Positions 10,179 to 22,118 of a stretch of 64,000 nt of DNA are shown here, in pieces. This stretch comes from Loxodes magnus. Lineage: Eukaryota; Ciliophora; Karyorelictea; Loxodida; Loxodidae. The notes under the pieces were generated by a model that saw only the letters and a list, made by a program, of their open reading frames with translations, did not search any database and was not told the origin of the DNA. Both the position numbers and the translations under genes were made by a program. The DNA is taken from assembly GCA_946699065.1 (NCBI GenBank), contig CAMPDV010000044.1, forward strand, positions 992,001 through 1,056,000, given 5' to 3'. Position 1 is the first letter of the stretch. Each line of letters begins with the position of its first letter.

Positions 10179-11486
10179 ATGGATTAAGAGGTGAAAAAGG
10201 AAGAATATGTTGATATAACACAGAGGTTAGCCGAACTTTAAGAGTTAGAAGATACTCCTAATCCTGAGCTTAATATTAAAATTTAAGAAATTATCTAATA
10301 ATCTAAACCATCAGTAGATTTATATGGAGACGGAGGAATTCTTAAATATCAAATGTCTGAAGGAACTTAGCAAGTACAAAATAATCAGCAAATTTATGCC
10401 CATTTCTGTTTATACAAAGAAGATGGAACAAGAATGGGATTAGATTGAAATAATAAGCAGAAATATTATATTGGAGATGATAGATAAAACAAGTTTGGAC
10501 TTATATATTTAAATAAAATGCTTAGTACTATGAAAGCTGGTGAAGAAAGTTTCTTTTTTACCGAGATAAAATACTGCTATGAAACTTTAAACGTGGCGTG
10601 AACTTGCGGAACTAATAAATTAATTATAAGAATTAAAGTAGAAGAAATATGTCCTCCTAAAACTACAGATAAGCCAGAAAGTTGTGAAGACATCTGATAA
10701 ATATGCGAAACAGAAAAAATAACTGGAAATAAAATGTTTAAAGAAGAAAAATATAAGCAAGCTTAGCAAGCATATAATAGAGCACTAAGACATATAACAT
10801 CTACTCCAAAAACATTACAATAAGAAATTAAAAAGCCTGGAAACTAAAAAATGGCTCTTTATTATGAAGAAATACTAAGATCTAATATAATGTTGAGTTA
10901 ACTAAAAATTTACGAAAAAATACGACAAGATTAATAAATTATAAAAGTAATTGATGCTGGAAACGAAATTTTGAGCAAATTTCCAAATAATCATAAAGCG
11001 ATGGCTAGACTTGCTAGAGCATTCATATATAAATTAGAATGGGTAAAAGCAAAGATGCATATAAAGAATGCATATAAATTATTTCAAAGTAAGGAATACA
11101 AAGAAATATATGATGAAGTGATGGTAGAAATAAAAAAGATTCAAGAAGAAAGGAATAAGAAAAATGATTAACTTTAATATTTTGACAAAATTTAGCTTGA
11201 AGAGTAAAAAGAAAAAATTCAAAAGCAGATATAGGAGTATCAAGAGTTGCAAGACTAAAAAAAGTAAAAGCCACTTACTAAAGAAGAAAAAATGCTTTAA
11301 GAGCTCTTGAAGAAAAGTTCAAAAGGAGGAATTCTTAACTAAGAAGATCTCAACTTGATAGAAATTGAAAAGTCATCAGGATGAAATTTAGAAAAAGATT
11401 TCTTGAAAAATGATCCTAATAGTGAAGAATTTAGCAACTGGAATACTGTTGTTGAGCAGGCAGAAAAGAAGTCTAAAGAACCTTGA
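10179..11486 (+). CDS. FKBP-type domain plus TPR co-chaperone-like protein
   Basis: One intact frame of 435 aa runs from ATG 10179 to TGA 11484-11486, without introns. Residues ~45-155 resemble an FKBP-type peptidyl-prolyl isomerase fold: GDGGILKYQMSEGTQ, the DGT segment (EDGTRMGL), and LSTMKAGEESFFFTEIKY matching the 'MxxGExxxFxIxPxYxYG' strand. The usual active-site GWE and YAYG residues are not conserved, so catalysis is doubtful. Residues ~175-330 read as tetratricopeptide-like helices (FKEEKYKQAQQAYNRAL, and FPNNHKAMARLARAF...WVKAKMHIKNAY). The C-terminal ~100 residues are charged, with EEQKEKIQKQIQEYQELQDQ forming a coiled coil. This layout fits FKBP4/5- or FKBP42-like co-chaperones, whose TPR domains bind Hsp90/Hsp70 C-termini. 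Several Trp residues are TGA-encoded. Confidence is high for the gene and moderate for the family. Confidence 0.85.
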
Positions 11487-11951
11487 TAAAAACATTTTAG
11501 TAATTAACTTTAAAAATAAAAATTGTTTTAATTTATTTAAGAATATTAAATAAAAATTTAATTATCAGTTTAAATTTTTATATTATATGCAAATCTAAAG
11601 GTGAAATTAAAATATTTCGAGGTACTAAATACATTTAAAGTAGATATATATTTTTTTGTTAAGAAATAAAATTTTTACAGTTTAAATTAGTTATATCATT
11701 TATTTTTTTTATAAATCCTCGTTGAGATAAAGGAAATCAGATAATAATTAATTAAAAATTTTTTATTTACTTTAATAAAAGGAAAATTTATAAATTAAGT
11801 TTAATTATAAATAATTGTTTTTATAATTTGAAGCTATATTGAGAAAAATATTGTAATTTTTATTCTTCCTCTTAATTATTTTTATCTTGCTAAAATATTT
11901 TGCTATATCAAAATTTATTTAATTTATTTGTTCTTTTATGTATTTTTAATT
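11487..11951. other. AT-rich intergenic
   Basis: No features seen between the two convergent genes. Confidence 0.5.
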
Positions 11952-12984
11952 TCATTTTTAAACATCTAATATTTTATTAGTTTTTTGCATATTATCTTTT
12001 GATTTTATATAATTATCTATTTAAGACTTGAAAAAAATAAAGCTAGTTCTATATTATTTAGTAATGATGGACTATTTATCATTTTCTCTTTTGAAAAATT
12101 TCAATGATTTATTAAGAACTTTTTGAAGTAAAGGATGAACTTGGGATTTATATCCATATTCACAAAGAATTAGAACAAATAAAAAATTAAGATCTTGCAG
12201 TTCTTTGAGGTATTTCAACTTCTTCCTTCCTCTTCAACCTCTTGATTGCTCTAGATGTTAAATATAAAAATTTGCATGCCTCTCAGCTTTTATTTTTGTT
12301 ATGTATATGGTCCTTGAGATATTCTTTCGCTTAGAATAATTTCTGTCATCTTTATTATGTATATTTTTCAGAATTTTTTTTTCTTTCTCTTTTTAGTCTC
12401 TACTTTTTGTTATCATATTTCTTTTTTTAGTTTCAGTAATCTTATTCGAAGATATGAAATTTCAGAATCCTTTTGTAAAGATGTGTTCGAGAGTTACAGC
12501 AAAGTTTCTTTATTTTTCTGTTTAGTTTTAAATCTTGGGTTTTTCCATTTTATTATCATTGCATCATTTCCTTATTCTTTTAGTTCCATTAATGCTGCAA
12601 TTTTGTTGATTTTCTATTACTTTTTCCACCCCAATTCCCAATTCTTTCTTCTTCAATTGCTAGTTTTTGAAATATTGCTTTTTTAAATATTTCTGGAGGA
12701 ATTAAAGTCTCTTTCTTAGGTCATGAGTCTCGATTCTATTTCAAGCTTTTTTTCTCATAGTCATTCATCAACTTTTTGACTTCTTCCAAGGAAGTCCAGC
12801 AGCATTCTAATCAACTAATCATAAATTATTTACTTTTTGGTAGTGAACTTTAGATTTCCAAGTGCATTATATTTTTAGCCTAATTTTTAAGCTTCTCTTC
12901 AAGTTGAAAGATTCGATTTAGTGGGAAATCTTTTTGGGGTCCTTTTTCTGGTCCTGATTATAAAGAATTTAGTCATTTTAACAT
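11952..12984 (-). CDS. Hypothetical coiled-coil protein, 3' part unresolved
   Basis: From ATG 12984 the frame reads FPLNRIFQLEEKLKNQAKNI, then WTSLEEVKKLMNDYEKKSLK and PPEIFKKAIFQKLAIEEERI. A GT...AG intron of 26 nt at 12595-12620 then switches to a strong coiled-coil frame (LMELKEQGNDAMIIKW, SLQKDSEISYLRIRLLKLKK). Further on, the starting frame resumes with AKEYLKDHIHNKNKSWEACK and TSRAIKRLKRKEEVE, and the last segment reads SQVHPLLQKVLNKSLKFF, with a TGA at 11952-11954. The last two junctions were not placed, so the C-terminus is provisional. I do not recognise the family. Predicted long helices suggest a cytoskeletal or ciliary structural role, which is inference. Confidence 0.6.
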
Positions 12985-13949
12985 TTTATTTAAAGAAAAC
13001 CAATCAAATTCTCAATTATTTTTGAGTCTATTTTAAGTAGAAGATTAATTGTTTTTGTATTTTATCCTTTCAAAACTGCAAAGACTTTTTATTTGATTTT
13101 TTAATTTTCTAATAAAATTTTTTTTGCATCACAAGTCTTTATAAATTTTAGATCAGTTATCAAATTTTTTCTTAAAAACTTCATAAATTTTATAATTAAA
13201 TTTTTAATTTCATTGATAGAGAATACTTGATTGTACGTAAATTTTCAACAAATAAATAGCGAAACATACTTTAAAAGTTTAAGCACATGGCATAATTTTT
13301 AAAAATAAATTGCAAAGATTGTATAAATTTTCTTATTTATTAAGCTAACAATTTTATTAAGTGATGATCAATTTTTAAATAAAAATAAAAAAGATTTAAA
13401 TCTAATAAATCAAAGACTAATTTGAAATAATTATTATCTCCTATTATTGCTATAATCATTATTTCTATTTACTTAATTAAATACTTTAAGATATTTTATG
13501 AATATGCTTTAATCATTCATAATAAACAAATAAAATTTATTTATAAAAGTACTAATGAGCAATCTCAGCTTTAATTTAATTTTTCCATTTAATTATTTAT
13601 CTATTTTATTAATTAAAATTAAGCCTTTTCTATTTATAGAGCTTAGCAAATCTTCTATCGTTATTATTCTTTTTAAATTTATAATTTCCTGCCCTTTTTA
13701 AAATCACTTACATTATTAAAAAAAGTTTATCATAAAAGTAAAGCAACTTTTGCCTTTGTTATAGTTATGCTTGCTATTATAGACAAATCAATCTTTTTTA
13801 GTATATATGAAATGAATGTTTGAGCAATAATAATAAAAGATTGTATATTTATTTAACGCTCTAAGCTTAAATAGCTAATGAGTTATTTTCTTAAGGATAT
13901 ATTAACGAAAGTATTTTAATTAAAAGTTAAAGTTACTTGTTGGCTTATT
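12985..13949. other. AT-rich intergenic
   Basis: Nothing recognisable was found between the two minus-strand genes. Confidence 0.5.
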
Positions 13950-14540
13950 TCAGGGAAGGCTCTTCTTATGAATATCCATCAATTTTTTCTTGCTTTCTAT
14001 ATTAAAAGCAGCAACTTCATATCCTTATAGAACTTTGTGAAGTAAAAATGTACTTTATTCATTAGATACATCATTTCTCACTAGATTAAAATATAAGTAT
14101 CCAAATCCTGGCAAATCTGCTTTAAAATTTTCTCCTTCGATTCTATCAATTCCTCTAAATTGAGAAACATCAAATACATAAGTTGGCTTCCAGGGAGTAA
14201 GAGCTGAGTGAAATTAGAATTGCAACTATTTTCCATTGCTAAGTAAATTTATCTCTTTAACAAACTTTCTAGAATAATATTGAACTGCTCCCATCAATCC
14301 CATACCTACACCTGTTAGAAATAATGTTAAATAAAGATAAGTATTCCTTCCAGGAACTAATGGATTTCTTCATTCAGCCACGCTAAACCATATATGATAT
14401 CCAACAAATCCTATATTCAAAGGTACAAAAGCTCTCAAAAATGTTTAAGCTGATTTAGTAGAGTAGAGAAGAAAACGTCCAGAGGGATCAAATAAAATTT
14501 TGAATGGAGGGTTGAAAATCTTAGGAATTTTGTTCATCAT
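13950..14540 (-). CDS. TMEM223/TMEM186/TMEM70-like mitochondrial membrane protein
   Basis: An intact 196-aa frame runs from ATG 14540 to TGA 13950-13952 with no intron. The order is: N-terminal basic leader (MMNKIPKIFNPPFKIL); FDPSGRFLLYST; a first hydrophobic helix (AFVPLNIGFVGYHIWFSVAE, Trp of the last motif by TGA); a second helix (LYLTLFLTGVGMGLMGAVQY); then a soluble C-terminal domain with a KEINLLSNGKQL strand and F.ADLPGFGYLYFN. Two adjacent membrane helices, then a beta-rich tail that begins by describing 'lipid/bond strength' strands, is the arrangement of the TMEM70/186/223 family, which helps assemble respiratory complexes in the inner mitochondrial membrane. The similarity is by layout and short motifs only. 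Both TGG and TGA code Trp here. Confidence 0.75.
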
Positions 14541-16976
14541 AACTTTAATAAAAAGTTTAAATAAAATAATAAAATCCATACCTAAACTAAATCAATTCTA
14601 ATATTCTTTTACCTTCAATTACTACAACTTACAAAATCATCTATTAAATCTTTAAAGACATAACCATGAAATAAATTTAATAGATAAAATAAAATTAAGA
14701 CACTAATTAAAAGAATACATTACATCCCATAGTTCTGCATAATATAGTAATTAGAAGAAATTAATTTCATATCTTCATTTAAATTGACTAAAGTCTATAG
14801 TGTAAGAATAAATAGACTCTAAAAATAAAATAAATTAAGTTAGATTTGACTATTTTAATTTTATTAATGACATACTCATTTAATATTTATCAATTATTTC
14901 TAAATTACCTTGGTAGCTTTTATTTAAATGAAAGAACAAAAAATATAAAAATTTAAAAATTTAAAGTAGAAATACTTTTAGTTCAACTATAAAAATTATC
15001 TAATTTTTTACTATTTTAGTTATTTTAAATATAAAAAACTTATTTATAAATAGAAATATCAAGCTAACTATCTCAAATTAACATTGAAAATTGAGATTCT
15101 AAATTCTGAAAAAGCTTAAAGCACACTTAAATTTAAAAAATTTACTTTGAGCAAGTTTATCAAAAAGTAAGTTCTAAAAGCGAGAAATATTTTATAAAAT
15201 AGAAAATTTTCTTTAAATCAAATTTTATTTAGCAATGAAGAAAGTAAATAATTAAAGGCTAGTAAATTTATGAAATAGATTTAGAATGCTTTGCTATTTT
15301 TTACTATTTCATAAGTTTTTAAGAATAATAAAATGCTTCCTTTATAAATATTTTTAGATTTGATTGCGAATTTTTATCTTAAAAATTATTAATGAGAATA
15401 AATAAAATTTATTTATAGTTACAATTAGAGTTGATTTAAATAAATCAACTCTAGTAAGCTGTTTTAATTTAAATTGATCTAAAATCATAGATAAAATTAG
15501 TTTAAATGATAAATATAATTTGATTTAGATGATATAAGAAATGATAAATGGATTTTATAGAAATAAAATTTTAATCTGATTGAAAATAGACATTAACTTA
15601 ATGAATTATATAGCCTAGTAGCAAATTTATTTACTAAAATTGAAGAATTGATTCAATAATAAATCATCAAAATATATAAGCATATACCTGACTTTGAAAT
15701 AAGCGAAATGCTAATTATTTTAAGAAGATACTAATAAAAAGCTTTAGTTAATTATTTATAATTTAGTATTTATTAATAAGATAAAATTCCTTCATCAATT
15801 TCTAAGTTATGACATTCCTTTATTAAGTTTTTTTAAGATTCACAAATATTTATAAAATTAAATATTAGGAAAAAAGAATGGTTTATTCTTGCTTTTCGAA
15901 TACACTTTCTAAATTACCTTAAATATTTATATTTATACCATTCACTTTTTACATTTTTCAACTAACAATAATTCAATTAGATCTAAATCTCATTGTCAGA
16001 AGCATTAAAGTAAAATCAATCTAATCTAAAGATAGAACTTTTCATATAATAATGAATTTATTGCTAAATAAAGCTTAAAATAATAATTAAAAGATAAGCA
16101 TTCTCAATTATAATTTGAACTAATTACTAAATTTATTATAAAAGAATTTTCTTTTGATTTATAAATTATTAATCTCTTATTGGTTTGCTTGTATAATCTA
16201 AAGTCTGATAAAAGGATACTACTGTAGCCAAATAGAAAATTCATAAATGCAGAAAAATAATAAAAAGAATGTAAAAATAAATAAATGTAGATAGGGTATT
16301 TATTCAACACTACGAGAACAATTATTTATTCAGCTTGTTTAAAATTGCTTTATAATTATTACAAGAAGTATTTATTATGAAAATTTATACATTATGCTTT
16401 AATTTAAAATGTAACTATATACATTTAATAGCTAGTAGCATAATAAAAGAAGGTTAGTTAAAGAAAATGAATTATAAATAATATAATTTATTCAAATGCT
16501 AAAATAAATTATTCAGATATAATTAATACAATATATTTTACAGTTCTAATAGCTTCTATTATTTCTTTAAAATGAAAATCTCGAATCTAATTATATTACT
16601 TTAAGGTCTTTTAGAATTAATTACATTTAAAATTTCTTAAATTTTATCTTTACTTTAATTTTAGCTTATCAATGCTCTAAAATTAATTAATTTTATAAGT
16701 TGAAGCGTACATTTAAATATAATAAAATACTAGAATCGGTTATTTGTTTATTCTAAATTTAAGAATTAAATCGTCAGAGTTTAATAAGTCAAACACTTAT
16801 TTTTATATTCATTTTATTACTAAAAATGCTTGAAAGTCCATCTTCTACTCATTATTTTAAAACTAAAATCAGTCTAATAATTGAGTTAAATCAGTAGATG
16901 TGGTTTTTTTATTATTAGTGTTTTATTATTTTAAATAAGTTTTAATTTTAAGAAAATTCTTTTTTTAACTTAAAAA
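14541..16976. other. AT-rich intergenic with one perfect hairpin
   Basis: Long A/T-rich stretch. The perfect hairpin at 15427-15452 is listed separately. A 68-codon hydrophobic minus frame at 16104-16310 is not accepted, because its composition is what T-rich DNA gives by chance. Confidence 0.5.
15427..15452. repeat. Perfect 12-bp inverted repeat
   Basis: AGAGTTGATTTA and TAAATCAACTCT are exact reverse complements separated by AA. It includes G/C pairs, so it is less expected by chance than the many pure A/T hairpins of this window. No gene is adjacent. Confidence 0.6.
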
Positions 16977-19655
16977 ATGTCAGACATTTAGCAAGGAGAG
17001 CTAAAATAAATTCCTCATCTTGATAAGAAAAAATATTAAATGTAGGTTTTTTAACTTATGCTGGCTTCTGCTGCTTTGTCCTACATTTTTTTCTGGTTAA
17101 CCAAGTTCCAAATTTTATTTGACTTTAGTGTATTATAGATTTGCTTCGCTATATTTATAGTAATGTTTCAAATTATGGAGAGATCTTAAAACATATTTAG
17201 CAGATAAACAATTTAGAGTTCCCAAAATGTGTTGGCTTACTTGAGCAATGTATTTATTTATCTATTTAATCATAAAAACATTGAAACTTAGTTTTAAATT
17301 CATTGCTACTTCATAATAATTTAGTCCTACTTTATATAAGCTTTGATTCCAGAAGTAAAAGCTTCAATAAAAATCTAGTTTAGTGGATTCTTCTTCTTCC
17401 TAATCAACTTCATAGAGCAGATCTGCAAAACCAATTTAGATTAGAGCAATTTACTTTTTTACATACTGTTGGTTTTAACTCACTGACTTTTTTAAGTTAT
17501 AAGCAATCTTAACTTATCAAAATAAATTGAGCTTTCTAAAAAGAAGGAGAAGCATCTAGAACAGTAGATACTAAATTATTAAACGTGTATGGATAACCAA
17601 AACAATGCTATAATAATAACAGATACTGATTTTGTTTATTTCTAAAATAGCTATTTCGTATAAAACTTTGGAGAGTCTAATGCTTTTAACATCCTGCAAG
17701 CTGCTAAGGAGTATTTACTAGACTTGAGAGCTAATCCTTAAGGTGATCTTATCCAAACTTTAAAAGATCACTTTCACTCTTAAAATAAATAAAGTAAATA
17801 TGTAGGAATTTATGATTTTAGATAGAACTTTTATTTAATCTACTGTAGAAATATTACATGGGAAGGAAATCCAGTCCTAATCGTGAATATGGTTAACATC
17901 ACTTTAGTTCTCTAAAGCTAATAAATTTCATTAGAAAACCACTATAAATAAATGTTCATACGTTCCTTGAGCCATGAAACTAGACATCCAGTGACAACTA
18001 TTGAAAGTCTTACTGATTTGGCCATCCAAAAAATATAGACTTAGTTTAATGTGAAAGAGACGAATCATCTTAAACTAAAGGTTTTTCTTCTGGAATATCT
18101 GAAAACAATAGATTAGCAAGCAAAATATCTACTAAATGTTTCTTAACAATTAGTTGATATTTCTGACATTCAGTCTTTAACTTTTTAGCTTTAACCTGAG
18201 TAATTTAACGTTTATGATTTCTTGAAACGAACATTAGATTTAATAGAAAAAGATGCTAAGAGGAAAGGACTTGATCTTCAAATAATAATTAGTAGCAAGA
18301 TGCCAGAAGAGATAGTAGCAGATTATAAGAGAATATAAGCTATTCTACAAAATTTGCTTTAGAATTCTCTTAAATATACCAAAAAAGGATTCATTCATAT
18401 CAAAGTATTCCTATGTTCTCAGAAGAAATAATCAGCAAAACTCAATAGTATCTCTTAAGACAAAAGAAAATTCACTTATATTTGTAAATTTTAGGTTGTT
18501 GATAGTGGCTGTGGAATTGAAGAGCAAAAATAGAAAGCTTTATTTGACTTATTTGGCTAAGTAAGCTCTAACTAGTTTAGTTTAGAGCGTCCGACTGGCA
18601 TTGGATTAGGACTATTTATGTCTTAAAAGTTGGCAATCTAGTTAGGAAAGACTTCAATTAAGTTTAAAAGAGAAGACAATACAACCATCTTTCAATTCTA
18701 TGTTATATTTTAAACTACTAAGTCTCTAATAAAATCTGCTGACAATGAATCGCCTAATTTGAGTTCTTTAAAGCATGTAAGATCTCTTTTAAATATAAAA
18801 TTTGTTGAAAGTCCTAAACTTAAAAGAATGTAAAAGCAGAGAAAAAATCGTTCCAAAAATAAAATAGAGGAAGCTAAATTAAAAAAATCTTCGAGTAATC
18901 TTTAGATAATTTAATGTAACTGTGCTTAGATTCTATTAGTAGATGATACTGAAGTAATTCGCTTATGCTTGACAGAAATATTAGGAAAATACAAGCTTTT
19001 AGAAGCAAGAGATGGAGAAGAAGCAGTTTAAATAGTACAAGAAAGAATTAATAATTTCTGCTGCAATTCTTTCTAATTAATCATTATGGACTGCGAAATG
19101 CCTTTAAAAGATGGATGAACAGCTACAAGAGAAATAAGAAAACTAAATTATAAAGGTTAAATTCTAGGTTACACAGCGTACTCAAACGCTCAAGACATTT
19201 AGAGATGTTTAGATTCTGGTATGAATGAAGTTTTGGCAAAACCTGCAAAAGCAGAAATCTTATTCCTAAAAGTTTCAATGCTTAGAGACAAAAATATGAA
19301 AAATTTCAATCAGCTTTCTTTTTAAAGAAGATCAAGTGACAACAAATAAAAATCGTAGATAATCTAAAACTTAGGTTCTATCGAATAAGCAAGTTTGACA
19401 TAGAACAACATTCTGCTACTGGAAAATAGTACATCTTAGCTCTTTGGCTACAGTGAACTTCTCAACTTCTCAGCTAGCTAGCATTTGTAATGAGAAGATC
19501 TAAATATTAACTTATAAATCTTTAATAAGGTTGCTTAATTAAATACTAATATAAATTAAATAATTTTAAATTAGGAACTTCTTTGCACTAGCGAAATATA
19601 AAAATTATAATTAAGTTAATTTCTTAAAAACCAGTTTTATTTCATAAATGAGTGA
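16977..19655 (+). CDS. Membrane-bound hybrid histidine kinase
   Basis: One uninterrupted frame of 892 aa runs from ATG 16977 to TGA 19653-19655. Residues ~20-190 hold about five hydrophobic segments (LASAALSYIFFWLTKF, LQICFAIFIVMFQI, LLFYILLVLTH). A short PAS-like region follows. The H box is FIRSLSHETRHPVTTIESL with the phosphoacceptor His near residue 333. The ATPase domain has an N box (LQNLLQNSLKYTKKG), G1 (VVDSGCGIEEQ) and G2 (TGIGLGLFMSQKLA). The receiver domain has the acidic pair in ILLVDDTE, phosphorylated Asp ~705 in IIMDCEMPLKDGW, and the conserved Lys in VLAKPAKAE. The Trp after KDG is coded by TGA, a position where Trp is common. The protein autophosphorylates on His and passes phosphate to its own Asp. 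Ciliates carry families of such kinases. About 110 low-complexity residues follow the receiver. Confidence 0.93.
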
Positions 19656-21207
19656 AGTTATATTAGTTTTAATTATAATTAAAAAATTAAAAATCTCTTT
19701 TTAACTCATTATGATATCATCCTTACCTTATAAAAAACAAATTTATTATATTAAAATATTTGATAAAGATAAATTTTAAATCAGCTAGTTGATAGCAATT
19801 AATTTAATATTATTTAATTAAAATCTAAATTTATCTTTAATTAGATATTAAATCCATAATAAAGGTGGAATGGTATCATTATTTTAAATTAATATTAAAT
19901 CATATTTTATTAAAGAGGTAGTAGCTTTATAAATTGAGATGTTATTAGATAATTTATTTTACCTTCTACTTTCAAAGTGGATATTAAAAACTTTGTGATC
20001 TAAAGTTATAAAATATTTCGAATACATTTTTATCTTTGATTTAATTGGATAATTCTCTATATCACTGTATTATTTTTATAAGCATAAGCAAGCTAAATAA
20101 AATAATACTTAATAAAAGGCTTTTTTTTATTTTAGGTAAAATAAAAAAATTTTAGATGCAAATGCTTTCTGAGATATCCTTTATTTAAATAAATTAAATT
20201 ACCTTAAATTGATCACCTAATTTTTGTGCCAACATTATTTGGAAGAAAATCATTCAGCTTACCTTATAAAATATTTGGTAGAGAAGATATTTAATTTAAA
20301 TTAATAGTTTATTCAATTAAAGATTTTAATTACAAGGCTAATTGTAACTTTTTAATTAGAATCATTAAAGATATGAAGGCCTATCACATTTTTCTTTATA
20401 GTTATAACTATCTAAACATTTATATTAGAAAATTAAACATTTCTAAATAATTTTTTAGTATGAGAGTCAAACTTTTAAGCAACTTTCAAATTAAAAAAAT
20501 GTTATAAAGAGTTTATCTATCAATAATTAATCTTAAAGTTTTATTTAGATCTTCTAAAGTTTTTAATTTCTATTGAACTCTTTATTTATATGATGAAATA
20601 CAAAATTTATATTCCATTTTATTTACAGAATTTAAAATTAACCCTTACATGAGAAAATTAAATGAAACTTAATTATTTTTAATATAAGAATATTAATAAA
20701 TAAAAGCTTTGTTAATATATTTAATATCTTCCTTTATTTATTTTTATTAAAACTTTTAAATATTTAAATATTTTATTATCTTAAGTATTTTATTTCATAA
20801 GGTTAGAATTTAAGCTTTTTTATTCTAATTTTATTTATTATAACAAAAGGATAATTATATTAAAATTCTTACTCTTCTTTGTAGGATTAGAATTAATTTT
20901 ATAGAGTTTAATGCAATTAAAATTTTATAATCTATTTTTAAATTAAATTATCATCTATGCTTCTTATATTTATAAATAAAATCTAAATATTGCTCTTTTT
21001 GATATCAATTTTAGTCAAGATAGCTAAAGAAAAATTGAATGAAAGATTTATTTTAGTTAAAGTTAATTTATTGTTATATTAAAATATGATTTCGTAGTTA
21101 GAACTAAATATGATTCTTTCATTCTTTACTTTTTGAAATGCATTATCAAATTATTCCTAATTTTGAGTAATTAAAATACATAAAATTTTATATATTGTAT
21201 TAAAAAA
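19656..21207. other. AT-rich intergenic
   Basis: Nothing recognisable. All frames are open for long distances because TAA and TAG are sense codons, but the composition is A/T-driven. Confidence 0.5.
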
Positions 21208-22057
21208 ATGGAAAAAAACCCAAGAATCTAAAACTTAAATTCTAACCTTAAAGATCAATCTTAAGTCTCAGTTAACTAACAAGAACCAAGAATTCAAAAA
21301 AGATAAATCTACTCCTGTTAAGGATTGGGAAATACTGAATTTCCTAGCAAGCTGAAAAAGTTTGAGAATCCCACGAGTAAGACATTATTTAGCTTTATTC
21401 ATTAATTGAGAAAATTAATACCGAAATATAGATCCTGAAGGCGGAAAACTTAAATCTTCGGCTTCTTTTGTAAGATAGAAAAAAGGAAGATCAAGACTTG
21501 TTAAGTAAAGTTTATTTTTTTAATTGAAGCCTTAACTTCTTAATTTGAACTATTAGAAAAAAACCTAGAAGCAAATCAATAGAAAATTAAAGAAGAAATT
21601 CGATTACCAATCAAAAAAAACTAACCTCAAACAGATAAGATGGAAATTTAAAAAATGTAAAAAAAATCTAAATTTTAATTCAAGCCTTTAATAAAACATT
21701 GCTATTGTTGTCAAAAGGCTGGACATTTTTGGAGGTATTGTCCGAAGTGAAGAAGAGTGCTTGAGCAGCTCCGTAAGAATTTGGAACATCGTGGAGGCTG
21801 TATTGTAACTACTTTGGAGGTATTTACAGAAAGAAGCTGATATTAGATGATTTAAGTGTGACATTAATCAAACAGGATCTTGGTAATTAATAATAACAGA
21901 ATAAATAGCTTTAAAAGGACACAATGACCTTAGAATTTGTTTAGAGAAGCTGGAGAAAAATTACATGAAGATGGAAGAACAATTCTATGAGCTTATTGAA
22001 GAGAAAGAAGAATTATCTAAGTTTAAAATCGATTCAGATGAAGACATGTACAGTTGA
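21208..22057 (+). CDS. CCHC zinc-knuckle / coiled-coil protein 2 (intron-rich)
   Basis: Paralogue of the gene at 6367. The start is ATG 21208 after an A run. A coiled coil (SLIEKINTEIQILKAENLNL, RLLLQDRKKEDQDLL) matches the one in the first copy. It is joined by a 25-nt intron at 21505-21529 to a helix, FELLEKNLEANQQKIKEEI. The knuckle at 21700-21741 is CYCCQKAGHFWRYC (CX2CX4HX4C). Further candidate introns are 21377-21392 (16 nt), 21773-21796 (24 nt, same place as the intron of copy 1), 21820-21836 (17 nt) and 21883-21899 (17 nt). The last joins LILDDLSVTLIKQDL to EQIALKGHNDLRICLEKLEK. The frame ends IEEKEELSKFKIDSDEDMYS at TGA 22055-22057. The first ~55 codons are ambiguous between frames. 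Nucleic-acid binding is likely from the knuckle. Confidence 0.7.
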
Positions 22058-22082
22058 GTATTGAATATAAAAACTTTTATTG

Positions 22083-22118
22083 TCTTTAATTAGAGGAAGC
22101 TTTTCCTCTAATTAAAGA
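22083..22118 (+). terminator. Perfect 16-bp hairpin in the 3' region of zinc-knuckle gene 2
   Basis: TCTTTAATTAGAGGAA and TTCCTCTAATTAAAGA are exact reverse complements with a 4-nt loop, GCTT. The hairpin starts 25 nt after the stop codon. Position and perfection suggest a 3' RNA element, such as a 3'-end processing or stability signal, but no known motif is matched and the class 'terminator' is only a best fit. Confidence 0.5.

Noticed and set aside
16104-16310. 68-codon minus-strand frame
   Set aside because: Composition-driven hydrophobic reading without a supporting motif or neighbour.
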